Assembly: GCF_003337415.1 (NCBI RefSeq)
Contig: NZ_QPJT01000006.1
Coordinates: 124,001 to 188,000, forward strand
From: Anaerobacterium chartisolvens
GTDB lineage: Bacteria > Bacillota > Clostridia > Acetivibrionales > DSM-27016
DNA: 64,000 nt
Reading direction: 5' to 3'
Numbering within the stretch: position 1 is the first letter of the stretch; each line of letters begins with the position of its first letter. The notes below the pieces were generated by a model, which was not told the origin of the DNA, did no database searches, and saw nothing but the letters and a program-made list of their open reading frames with translations. Shown here one piece after another: positions 57,261 to 64,000 of this stretch. Both the position numbers and the translations under genes were made by a program.

Positions 57261-57373
57261 GAATGAGCATGGAGAGAAAGCTCTGTGTCATCAAGGTTTG
57301 AGATAAATTCACAAGTATAATAAATAGGGTGCTGACAAGCGGATTTTTTGCTGTTAGCACCCTGCTTTTTGAT
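57225..57373 (+). repeat. ppdK 3'-end direct repeat, copy 1 (in ppdK)
   Basis: The unit covers the last about 11 codons of ppdK, the stop, 3' UTR and hairpin terminator. An 85-base run (57257-57341) is identical in copy 2 (58283-58432); a more diverged copy 3 is at 59173-59320. The copies bracket two cassettes of toxin-antitoxin genes. Confidence 0.9.
57327..57370 (+). terminator. ppdK terminator
   Basis: AGGGTGCTGACA pairs with TGTTAGCACCCT around a T-rich loop, followed by GCTTTTTG. Repeated in the other two copies of the unit with compensating changes. Confidence 0.85.
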
Positions 57374-57383
57374 AAAAAATGTA

Positions 57384-57418
57384 TTGAATATGCATATAAA
57401 ATGTGATACAATGCATGT
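57384..57418 (+). promoter_or_regulatory. Promoter/operator of the RelB-YafQ cassette
   Basis: TTGAAT (57384-57389), 17 bases and TACAAT (57407-57412). Two ATGCAT hexamers (57391-57396 and 57411-57416) flank the spacer and -10, a likely autoregulatory operator. Confidence 0.6.
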
Positions 57419-57440
57419 GATAATACAGGAGGTGAGCAAT

Positions 57441-57731
57441 ATGGCTAAATCGGAAACATTGCACATTCGAGTTGAACCTGCCGTAAAAGCTGGTGTTGAA
57501 GCTACGCTTAAAACATTAGGTCTTTCGACTACAGAAGCTATCAATATATTTCTTCATCAGGTCATTCTCGCTGGAGGGTTGCCCTTTGAGGTTAAAAACC
57601 CTCAGTATAACGTCGAAACGCTTGCGGCTATTCAGGAAGCCCGTGATATCATAACTGGAAAAGCTCCGGCAAAGAGTTATAATAGCGTAGCGGAGTTGAT
57701 GGAGGACTTGAACAACGATGATGAAGATTAA
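57441..57731 (+). CDS. RelB/DinJ-family antitoxin
   Basis: A 96-residue ribbon-helix-helix antitoxin: SETLHIRVEPAVKAGVEATL, LGLSTTEAINIFLHQVILAG and the LPFEVKNPQYNVETL tail common to DinJ. It should bind and silence the YafQ toxin encoded next and repress its own promoter. ATG 57441 has a perfect AGGAGGTGA site. The 3' end overlaps the toxin gene by 14 bases. Confidence 0.9.
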   Translation: MAKSETLHIRVEPAVKAGVEATLKTLGLSTTEAINIFLHQVILAGGLPFEVKNPQYNVETLAAIQEARDIITGKAPAKSYNSVAELMEDLNNDDED

Positions 57732-57996
57732 CAGAACCTCTCGTTTCAAGAAAGAATACAGGCAGATGATGAAGCGGGGGTATGATGCAAAGCTGTTTGA
57801 GTTCATTATTGGTGAAATTGTCAATGGACGGCCTTTGGCAGAAAAATATAACGACCACGCATTGAAAGGTAATTTTGATGGGTTTAGGGAGTGTCATATA
57901 CAATCAGATTGGCTACTAATTTATATTATCGAAAGTGATATATTGACGCTTACCCTTACCCGAACAGGCACTCATGCGGATTTATTTAAAAAATAA
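57718..57996 (+). CDS. YafQ-family mRNA interferase toxin
   Basis: A 92-residue RelE-superfamily toxin of the YafQ group: TSRFKKEYRQMMKRG, NDHALKGNFDGFRECHIQSD, WLLIYIIESDILTLTLTRTG and a THADLF end. The catalytic His residues (DHAL, ECHI and GTHAD) are in place, so it could be an active ribosome-dependent ribonuclease. ATG 57718 or 57721. Paired with the DinJ-like antitoxin directly before it. Confidence 0.9.
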   Translation: MMKINRTSRFKKEYRQMMKRGYDAKLFEFIIGEIVNGRPLAEKYNDHALKGNFDGFRECHIQSDWLLIYIIESDILTLTLTRTGTHADLFKK

Positions 57997-58088
57997 GAAT
58001 ATTTGAAGGATTTGGATAATTGTTGCTTCAATATACTATTTGATAATCAGCTACAGCTGAATTTATCAGTGAGATGGAGGGATAGCTC

Positions 58089-58292
58089 ATGAAAACAGAT
58101 ACAATTATAAAAGTTGAAGGAATGAATGCGTTAATTGCCAAATTAGGTTACGTAGATGCTGAACGCTTTATTATGCTTATGAATAAGGAGCCTTTTGATT
58201 ATACAAAATGGCGTGATGAGAACTTGAATATTGATCTAAGTGTTCGTGAGTTAAGTAAGCTGGCAATGGAGGCAGTTTTCAGGCAGCCGTAG
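58089..58292 (+). CDS. Small orphan antitoxin-like protein, end formed at repeat junction
   Basis: A 67-residue protein with GGAGG before ATG 58089. It is of a type seen beside toxin genes (GMNALIAKLGYVDAERFIML, FDYTKWRDENLNIDLSVREL), but no toxin follows. Its last two codons and the TAG stop come from the ppdK-derived repeat that starts at 58283, so the natural C-terminus, and perhaps a downstream partner gene, was lost when the repeat was formed. Assignment as antitoxin is tentative. Confidence 0.5.
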   Translation: MKTDTIIKVEGMNALIAKLGYVDAERFIMLMNKEPFDYTKWRDENLNIDLSVRELSKLAMEAVFRQP

Positions 58293-58432
58293 GCGGCGGG
58301 GGCAATGGCGCAAAAGTAAGAATGAGCATGGAGAGAAAGCTCTGTGTCATCAAGGTTTGAGATAAATTCACAAGTATAATAAATAGGGTGCTGACAAGCG
58401 GGTTTTTTGTTGTCAGCACCCTGATTTTTGAT
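58283..58432 (+). repeat. ppdK 3'-end direct repeat, copy 2 (with terminator)
   Basis: A near-identical copy of 57225-57373 without any ppdK body. The last codons read AAGAMAQK-like (GGGGCAATGGCGCAAAAGTAA) and differ from the resident ppdK end, while matching copy 3 there. The terminator stem GGGTGCTGACAA/TTGTCAGCACCC is perfect. Confidence 0.9.
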
Positions 58433-58506
58433 TGATTTTTTTAACAAAGCAGCATATACTATAAATGTAAGGAAATCATTGAATTCTTGGAAGGCGGTTA
58501 TATATT

Positions 58507-58782
58507 ATGGAGTTAGCGAAAATTACATCAAAGGGACAGATAACAATACCTATTCAAATTAGGAAAATGCTGAATCTTAAAGATGGAGACAAAGTTGTTT
58601 TTATGACTGACGGCGGCAAGGTTATTATGGAGAACCCAACAAGACTTGCAATAAAAGAAGCACAGGAAGCATTTGAGGGATTAGCAGAAGAATTGAGTCT
58701 AAAATCTGAACATGATGTTGTCAATCTTGTTAAAGAAGTAAGAAAAGAGTTGTGGGAGAAGAAATATGCGGATAATGATTGA
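58507..58782 (+). CDS. AbrB/MazE-type antitoxin (VapB-like)
   Basis: A 91-residue protein with an N-terminal SpoVT/AbrB swapped-hairpin domain: LAKITSKGQITIPIQIRKML, LKDGDKVVFMTDGGKVIMEN. An acidic helix follows for toxin contact. It overlaps the PIN toxin gene by 17 bases. GGAAGGCGG precedes the ATG at a somewhat long distance. Confidence 0.88.
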   Translation: MELAKITSKGQITIPIQIRKMLNLKDGDKVVFMTDGGKVIMENPTRLAIKEAQEAFEGLAEELSLKSEHDVVNLVKEVRKELWEKKYADND

Positions 58783-59158
58783 CACGAATGTTCTTTTATC
58801 GGCTCTTGTATTTAAAAGTGCGAAAATGGCAGATTTGATTGAGTATATCGCAGACAAACACACGTTAGTCCTATGTTCGTATGTAATTGAAGAAGCCAAT
58901 GCCGTTATTACTAGAAAATCGTCAACATATAAAGCTGTGCTAGATGCCTTTTTATTAAAAATGCCATTTGAAATGGCATATACTCCTACGGAGATGTCAA
59001 CGGCACCAAAAATAAGAGATGAAAAGGATAAGCCGGTGCTTCTTTCTGCGATTACTGCTGATGTGGATGTCCTGATAACAGGAGATAAGGATTTTACCGG
59101 GATAGATATAGACCGTCCTGAAATACTTACACCGACGGAATTCTTGGATAGATATTAG
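58766..59158 (+). CDS. PIN-domain toxin (VapC-like ribonuclease)
   Basis: A 130-residue PIN-domain protein of the COG1569-like group. The acidic residues of the active site are seen in RIMIDTNVLLSAL, VIEEANAVI, RDEKDKPVLLSAI and LITGDKDFTG. Such toxins cut tRNA or rRNA. The gene forms a bicistronic operon with the AbrB-type antitoxin and lies between copies 2 and 3 of the ppdK 3'-end repeat. Confidence 0.88.
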   Translation: MRIMIDTNVLLSALVFKSAKMADLIEYIADKHTLVLCSYVIEEANAVITRKSSTYKAVLDAFLLKMPFEMAYTPTEMSTAPKIRDEKDKPVLLSAITADVDVLITGDKDFTGIDIDRPEILTPTEFLDRY

Positions 59159-59172
59159 TTTTACTATTCGTA

Positions 59173-59320
59173 CAGGAGTAGATAGTGGCGGGGTAATGGC
59201 GCAAAAGTAATATAAATGGCGTGAAAGGCTTTGTATAATCAAGATTTTTAGGTGATTTTGAAAGTATAATAAATAGGGTGTTGGCACATGAAGTTATTGA
59301 TGCCGGCACCTTATTTTTTC
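59173..59320 (+). repeat. ppdK 3'-end direct repeat, copy 3 (diverged, with terminator)
   Basis: GGTAATGGCGCAAAAGTAA matches the coding end of copy 2, and AAGTATAATAAATAGGGTG plus a GGTGTTGGCA/TGCCGGCACC terminator match the rest, with many substitutions between. As the most diverged and outermost copy it may be the oldest gene end. Confidence 0.75.
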
Positions 59321-59365
59321 AGCTCTGACAAGTAAATAATTTTTCGATATTTTTCGATAAAACAA

Positions 59366-59394
59366 TTACCAAAACTTCAAATAAATGATATAAT
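59366..59394 (+). promoter_or_regulatory. Likely promoter of alpha-galactosidase gene
   Basis: TTACCA (59366-59371), 17 bases and TATAAT (59389-59394). TTTTCGATA occurs twice just upstream. Confidence 0.5.
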
Positions 59395-59464
59395 AGTGTT
59401 AAAAAAGAACTAATATTAAGGGATTTGGAAAATGCAAAAGTATTATTTTAGGAGGAGTATATTA

Positions 59465-60880
59465 ATGAAAAAAATCAACCGCCTTATCGCCGGAACTTTG
59501 ACTGTGGCGTTTATCTCATTATTTCTCCCATTTGTTCAAAATGGGAATCAAGTGCTGGCTCTGGACAACAATCTGGGATTGACCCCTCCCATGGGATGGA
59601 ACAGCTGGAACATCTTTGGAGGCAACATCGATGAGGATAAGATCAAGCAGATTGCAGATGCAATGGTTACAACAGGAATGAAGGATGCAGGCTATGAGTA
59701 TGTTAATCTTGATGACAATTGGATGGCAAACCCTGCCCGTGATGCTGACGGAAATCTTATTCCGGATCCCAAGCGTTTTCCTAGCGGTATGAAAGCTTTG
59801 GCAGATTATGTTCATTCAAAAGGATTAAAATTTGGAATTTATGGTGACAGAGGAAAAACCACTTGCTGCAATATTCCACAGAGCGGAAGCGAGGGGTATG
59901 AGGAACGGGATGCACAAACTTTTGCCGACTGGGGAGTAGATTATTTAAAATATGATAACTGTGCTTCAGACAATAATCTGCAGGCAGGCTACGAAAAAAT
60001 GCAGAAGGCTCTTTTGAAAACAGGAAGACCTATTTTCTACAGCATATGCTGCTGGTATTTTGTGGGTCCATGGATGGTAGATTGCGGTAATTCCTGGAGA
60101 ACAACGGGAGATATTAGTGATAACTGGGGAAGCATTATAAAGAATATTGACGAAAACTCCAAGTCAGCAGCCTATGCAGGTCCGGGCCATTGGAATGATC
60201 CGGATATGTTGGAGGTTGGCAATGGTCAAATGACAGATACAGAATACAAATCGCATTTCAGCATGTGGTGCATTATGGCAGCTCCCCTTATCGCTGGAAA
60301 TGATCTTAGGAATATGACTCCTGCTACCAAGGAAATTCTTACTAACAGAGAAGTCATTGCTATTGATCAGGACCCTGCAGGAATCCAAGGCACTAAGGTA
60401 AGTGCTTCGGGAGACCTTGAAGTGTGGTGCAAACCTCTGGGAACAGATGGAACTACCAAGGCAGTTATCCTTTTTAATCGAGGAGGCACTTCGGCAGATA
60501 TCACAGTCAATTGGAAGGATATAAAGCTTGCTGAGGGTTCTGCCGCTGTTCGTGATCTTTGGGAGCATAAGGATTGCGGCACGTTCGATACCGGGTATAC
60601 GGCCAATGTACCCTCCCATGGCGTGGTGGTTTTAAAGGTTAAAGAAAGCTCTGCCAATACAGATATAATATATGGTGATGTTGATGGAAGTAACACGGTA
60701 AATACAATAGATTATTCATTAGTGAAACAGTATTTGCTTGAACAGATTACCGATTTCCCCGCTCCAAACGGTAAACTGGCTGCTGATGTCGATGGAGACG
60801 GCAGAATAACAACACTGGATTTTTCTTTAATAAAGCAATATTTGTTGGGTATTATTGACGAATTTCCTGTCCAAAAATAA
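59465..60880 (+). CDS. Secreted GH27 alpha-galactosidase with type I dockerin (cellulosomal)
   Basis: A 471-residue enzyme with a signal peptide (residues about 1-33). The GH27 barrel begins LTPPMGWNSWN; the nucleophile is Asp164 in YLKYDNC and the acid/base Asp247 in WNDPDMLEVGN. A beta-sandwich follows, then a dockerin of two calcium-binding repeats (GDVDGSNTVNTIDYSLVKQY and ADVDGDGRITTLDFSLIKQY, about residues 405-471). It should remove alpha-galactosyl groups from galactomannan while docked to a scaffoldin. ATG 59465 with AGGAGGAG is preferred to the upstream ATG. Confidence 0.95.
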   Translation: MKKINRLIAGTLTVAFISLFLPFVQNGNQVLALDNNLGLTPPMGWNSWNIFGGNIDEDKIKQIADAMVTTGMKDAGYEYVNLDDNWMANPARDADGNLIPDPKRFPSGMKALADYVHSKGLKFGIYGDRGKTTCCNIPQSGSEGYEERDAQTFADWGVDYLKYDNCASDNNLQAGYEKMQKALLKTGRPIFYSICCWYFVGPWMVDCGNSWRTTGDISDNWGSIIKNIDENSKSAAYAGPGHWNDPDMLEVGNGQMTDTEYKSHFSMWCIMAAPLIAGNDLRNMTPATKEILTNREVIAIDQDPAGIQGTKVSASGDLEVWCKPLGTDGTTKAVILFNRGGTSADITVNWKDIKLAEGSAAVRDLWEHKDCGTFDTGYTANVPSHGVVVLKVKESSANTDIIYGDVDGSNTVNTIDYSLVKQYLLEQITDFPAPNGKLAADVDGDGRITTLDFSLIKQYLLGIIDEFPVQK

Positions 60881-60933
60881 TTAAAGCAGAGCCGTTGCTC
60901 TTGCCTTGGCTCGGGCTTTAAAGGTGGGAATTG

Positions 60934-62406
60934 ATGAAAGCAGAAAAACGAAATCATACTTTAATGAATAGAATAATTAAATATTTTCTAATAGTGATTT
61001 TTTGTATGGTATTATTGAATGCATATTCAACCTTTAGATTCAAATCCTTCTACGGAAATTTTTATACAATGCTGACAAGGCTGGTGGATATTTATTCTAT
61101 ATCATTTAAGATAGATAATATGTGCAAGGATATAGATAATTATGCGCATAGCGGTGCTGCGAATTATTTAACTGACTATAAAACAGAGTCTGATTCTATT
61201 TTGGATTTATGCAGTCGGTTAAAAAATGAAACTTATGGAGAGGAGCATTATAAATTCTCAGATATTTATAACATGATCTTATCCTTTGATGAAAAAAGTA
61301 AAGTTATTATTTCAGATAGTGATAAGCATGTTCAACTGATTTATATAAACGAATCGGTATCGGAATTAACGAGGCTCAAGGGATACATTGACGATGAAGT
61401 CAAGAATGTGTTGCTGGGGCAATTTGGTGCTGTAATGGCATACTATAGAAACTTTATAAACGATATCGGAAGCCAGCAGAATGTAATCTATGTCTTAACG
61501 GCATTGATAACTGTGATATGCATAATTATTGCCGTTCGATTTTCAAGGGAAATTTCGCAGCCTATTCACCAGCTGGTGCTAAGTCTTGCAAAAGTTGCAA
61601 AGGGAGAGTTTGAAGTCGAAAAAATCAACATTAAAACAGACGATGAGATAGATGTTTTAATAGAATCCTTTGTTCTTATGACAGCTAAAATAAAAGGGTT
61701 AATTGAAGAAATAAAAGCTAAAGCGGATATAGAAAAAGAATTATCAGAAGAGCAGATAAAAAATTTGGAAATGTCCAATCTTCTAAACCAAGCAGAGCTA
61801 AAATTTTTACAGTCGCAAATCAATCCTCATTTTCTTTATAATACTTTAAACAGCATCTCTGCCTGGGCTCTTATAGAAGGTGCGGAGCAAACCATGAAAA
61901 TGATAGGCTGCATTTCTGAAATTTTGAAATATTACCTCAAAAAGATAAACGAAAATGTTACATTGAATGAAGAATTCAAGATTATTGAAAACTACGTATA
62001 TCTTCAAAAAGCACGTTTTGGGGACAGGATAAAATTTGAATTACACTATGATGAAGGCGTAATGGGTCATTGTGTTCCCAGCATGATACTCCAGCCATTT
62101 GTTGAGAATGCAATAATACACGGACTTGAGCCTTTAGAGGAAAAAGGGAGGCTTAATGTAAGGATCATTGATATGGAAAGTGACATATTAATGAAGGTTG
62201 AAGACAATGGTATTGGTATAAAAGAGGAAATCCTCAGTCAGTTTTTTGAAAAAGAAAAATCCATGCCTTCCCCTTCTGAAAGAGGAATCGGCGTCGTGAA
62301 CGTAATTAGAAGGCTAGAGCTTAAATACGGCAGGAATGTTGTTGAAATTAAGAGCAGCAAGGATAAAGGGACTGAAGTTAACATACGGCTTCCTAAGATG
62401 ATTTAG
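60934..62406 (+). CDS. YesM/LytS-type sensor histidine kinase
   Basis: A 490-residue membrane kinase: two membrane helices (about residues 12-31 and 183-203) around an extracellular sensor region, a HAMP domain, a coiled coil, then the His_kinase domain with the phospho-acceptor in SQINPHFLYNTLNSISAW (His about 299) and an ATPase domain (QPFVENAIIHGLEP, VEDNGIGIKEE, ERGIGVVNVIRRL). Such kinases usually pair with an AraC-type regulator and sense sugars; no response regulator gene is visible. ATG 60934 after AGGTGGG. Confidence 0.9.
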   Translation: MKAEKRNHTLMNRIIKYFLIVIFCMVLLNAYSTFRFKSFYGNFYTMLTRLVDIYSISFKIDNMCKDIDNYAHSGAANYLTDYKTESDSILDLCSRLKNETYGEEHYKFSDIYNMILSFDEKSKVIISDSDKHVQLIYINESVSELTRLKGYIDDEVKNVLLGQFGAVMAYYRNFINDIGSQQNVIYVLTALITVICIIIAVRFSREISQPIHQLVLSLAKVAKGEFEVEKINIKTDDEIDVLIESFVLMTAKIKGLIEEIKAKADIEKELSEEQIKNLEMSNLLNQAELKFLQSQINPHFLYNTLNSISAWALIEGAEQTMKMIGCISEILKYYLKKINENVTLNEEFKIIENYVYLQKARFGDRIKFELHYDEGVMGHCVPSMILQPFVENAIIHGLEPLEEKGRLNVRIIDMESDILMKVEDNGIGIKEEILSQFFEKEKSMPSPSERGIGVVNVIRRLELKYGRNVVEIKSSKDKGTEVNIRLPKMI

Positions 62407-62441
62407 AGGTTAAGCATCAAAAATCTGGAGGATACTAGAAA

Positions 62442-63509
62442 ATGAATAAAAGAATCTGGTTTTTTAAATTACTCCTACTGCTTTTCTGCATAATATTAAC
62501 AGCCTGTTCTGCTATAGTAAATTCCCCTGATCCTGCAAATACTCCTGCTGCAAGCAGCAGTGAAGCCCCGGAAGGAAATTCTGCTGATGATCCTGAGGTT
62601 AGAGGCACCGCATTTGCAGGATCAAAAGATCAAGCTTACTTTATGTGCGTTTTTGTTAAAGGGACTGCGTATTGGAAGGGCGTCTATAAAGGCTTTAAAG
62701 CTGCAGGGGATCAGCTTGGGGTGAGAACAGAATTTGCAGGTTGTGACGAATACGATGCTAATGCCCAATTGAAGGTTTTTGAACAAATTGTAGCGAAAAA
62801 ACCAAAAGGAATTGCTCTGTCTCCGATCAGTTCGGAAATATTCAAAGATCCCATCGATAAAGCAATAGCAGCCGGTATTAAGGTTACTACCTTTGCTTCT
62901 GACTCACCGGACAGCAAAAGGCTTACCATCATAACTACCGACGATATAACACAGGGAAGGCTGGCCGCTGACTACATAGCACAAAAGACTGGAGAACGTG
63001 GAACAATCGGAATAATCGAAAGGCCTAACCAAACAAACCATGCCAAGCGTGTAAAAGCATTCATGGATAGGTTGGAAGAAAAGTATCCCGGTATGAAGGT
63101 TGTATCACGTGCCACAGCAGATGGAGATGAGGCAAAATCAGCAAGGGTGGCTGTTGCGATGATTCGGGAGCACCCTGATTTGTCACTTATTTACTGCGTG
63201 GCGGGAATAGAAGGAATAGGTGCAGGAGTGGGAGTAAAAGAATCGGGAAAGCCGGTAAAGGTATTTTGTTATGATGTAGATCCCCAGATAATTGATATGA
63301 TTAAAGATGGAACGATATTTGCTTCTTTTCAGCCCAATACTGTAAATATGGGTTATTGGTCAATGCTGTGCCTGTACACGGCGGCAAATAACTTGATTGA
63401 CCCTGCTAACGATTGGAAAGCCGCAAATAAATCACCTTTGCCTACAACTATTGATAATGGAATTGACGTAGTAACAAAGGAAAATTGCGATTACTTCGAC
63501 ATCCAGTAA
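62442..63509 (+). CDS. Sugar-binding lipoprotein (periplasmic-binding-protein type I fold)
   Basis: A 355-residue lipoprotein with lipobox ILTACS (Cys about 22), a Ser/Pro/Ala-rich tether and a Peripla_BP_4 domain like ribose/xylose-binding proteins (FVKGTAYWKGVYKGFKAAG, GIALSPISSE, ITTDDITQGRLAADYIAQKT). No ABC permease or ATPase gene follows, so it may deliver a ligand signal to the neighbouring kinase rather than to a transporter, as described for CuaD in Ruminiclostridium cellulolyticum. That role is inferred. It starts 35 bases behind the kinase with GGAGG. Confidence 0.88.
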   Translation: MNKRIWFFKLLLLLFCIILTACSAIVNSPDPANTPAASSSEAPEGNSADDPEVRGTAFAGSKDQAYFMCVFVKGTAYWKGVYKGFKAAGDQLGVRTEFAGCDEYDANAQLKVFEQIVAKKPKGIALSPISSEIFKDPIDKAIAAGIKVTTFASDSPDSKRLTIITTDDITQGRLAADYIAQKTGERGTIGIIERPNQTNHAKRVKAFMDRLEEKYPGMKVVSRATADGDEAKSARVAVAMIREHPDLSLIYCVAGIEGIGAGVGVKESGKPVKVFCYDVDPQIIDMIKDGTIFASFQPNTVNMGYWSMLCLYTAANNLIDPANDWKAANKSPLPTTIDNGIDVVTKENCDYFDIQ

Positions 63510-63534
63510 AGCCCATAAAATAATGGAATAATAT

Positions 63535-63585
63535 AAAAAAGTGCTATTCGATTAATATTTGCTATAATCAGGATAGTACTTTTTT
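63535..63585 (+). terminator. Terminator after sugar-binding lipoprotein gene
   Basis: AAAAAAGTGCTAT pairs with ATAGTACTTTTTT across a 25-base loop. The rest of the interval up to 63814 is AT-rich with no other feature seen. Confidence 0.75.
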
Positions 63586-63814
63586 AATTTTATAGTCTTT
63601 TTTTAATACAATTAACTAAACTTACAAATCAAATTTTTCCCTTACAATTAAAAACTTCATAGAATTATTAAAATATTACGCAAGTATGACCTCAATTAAT
63701 ATTATATTATTTAACTATGTAATAGAGCAATTAATATTTCAAATCTTTTCCTGCAAAATCCTAATATTTAACGGGCTTTGCAGAAAACTGCCAAGCAGGC
63801 AAGGAGTACTGATT

Positions 63815-64000
63815 ATGGATTTTGGATTGAGCAATAAGGCTGCATTGATTACTGGGGGAGCTCGTGGCTTAGGAAGGGCAATATGCTTAAACTTAGCTTC
63901 CGAGGGCAGCGGTATTGCAATAAATTATAGGAAGGACCATGAAAGAGCCTGGCTGCTTGCAGAAGAGATTAAAGAAAAATATGGTGTCAAAGCAATATGT
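63815..64000 (+). CDS. Short-chain dehydrogenase/reductase (3' partial)
   Basis: The first 62 residues of an SDR enzyme, cut by the window end. ATG 63815 has AAGGAG upstream. The Rossmann cofactor motif ALITGGARGLGRAICLNLAS and NYRKDHERA are seen; the latter basic pair after the second strand suggests NADP(H). Substrate cannot be told from this fragment. Confidence 0.85.
   Translation, partial: MDFGLSNKAALITGGARGLGRAICLNLASEGSGIAINYRKDHERAWLLAEEIKEKYGVKAIC

Overview
The window reads as a chromosomal segment of an anaerobic, spore-forming Firmicute of the cellulosome-producing clostridial group (Clostridium cluster III: Ruminiclostridium/Acetivibrio-like). Signs of this are a GH27 alpha-galactosidase ending in a type I dockerin, SpoIIP and a Spo0E-like regulator, two T-box riboswitches, a CIRCE/HrcA heat-shock operon, pyruvate phosphate dikinase, a giant 2-hydroxyacyl-CoA-dehydratase-type activase, and strong GGAGG ribosome binding sites with many GTG/TTG starts. 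The species cannot be named from the sequence alone.

Layout. 1-5.4 kb: a membrane-anchored class A beta-lactamase-like hydrolase (cut by the window edge), a RelBE-type toxin-antitoxin pair, a degenerate DUF559 element, and glucan phosphorylase. 5.4-12.5 kb: membrane and exported proteins, thioredoxin, a DivIVA-like protein, an alanine-type T-box with an Lrp regulator and aminotransferase, a HAD phosphatase, and a short Spo0E-like gene. 12.6-16 kb: glnK-amtB divergent from an ANTAR antiterminator gene. 16-29 kb: prfB (programmed frameshift), a WecA-type transferase, recJ-apt-rel-dtd-MBL, T-box-hisS-aspS, lepB. 29-30.6 kb: a small AT-rich insert bounded by two copies of the lepB 3' end and terminator. 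30.8-36 kb: the activase, a small membrane protein and a second DUF559 element. 36-49.4 kb: spoIIP, lepA, a PHP phosphatase, hemW, hrcA-grpE-dnaK-dnaJ-prmA-rsmE-cheY. 49.6-57.3 kb: yicC-remA-gmk-rpoZ-coaBC, glyS, ppdK. 57.2-59.3 kb: toxin-antitoxin cassettes separated by three copies of the ppdK 3' end and terminator. 59.4-64 kb: dockerin alpha-galactosidase, YesM-type sensor kinase, sugar-binding lipoprotein, and the start of an SDR dehydrogenase.

Most of the window is ordinary core genome. The unusual signal is accessory DNA parked directly behind housekeeping genes. At both lepB and ppdK the last codons, stop, 3' UTR and terminator are duplicated as about 110-150 bp direct repeats, and small toxin-like gene pairs sit between the copies with no recombinase in sight. 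This suggests cassettes that insert at gene 3' ends and rebuild the gene end, in the way integrative elements rebuild tRNA genes. Other points of interest are two complementary internal-deletion derivatives of one DUF559 element with inverted-repeat ends, a three-copy fold-back repeat (one copy abutting the RelBE-type pair), and a hisS-aspS T-box whose specifier loop reads GAAC (overlapping Glu/Asn codons) rather than a His or Asp codon.
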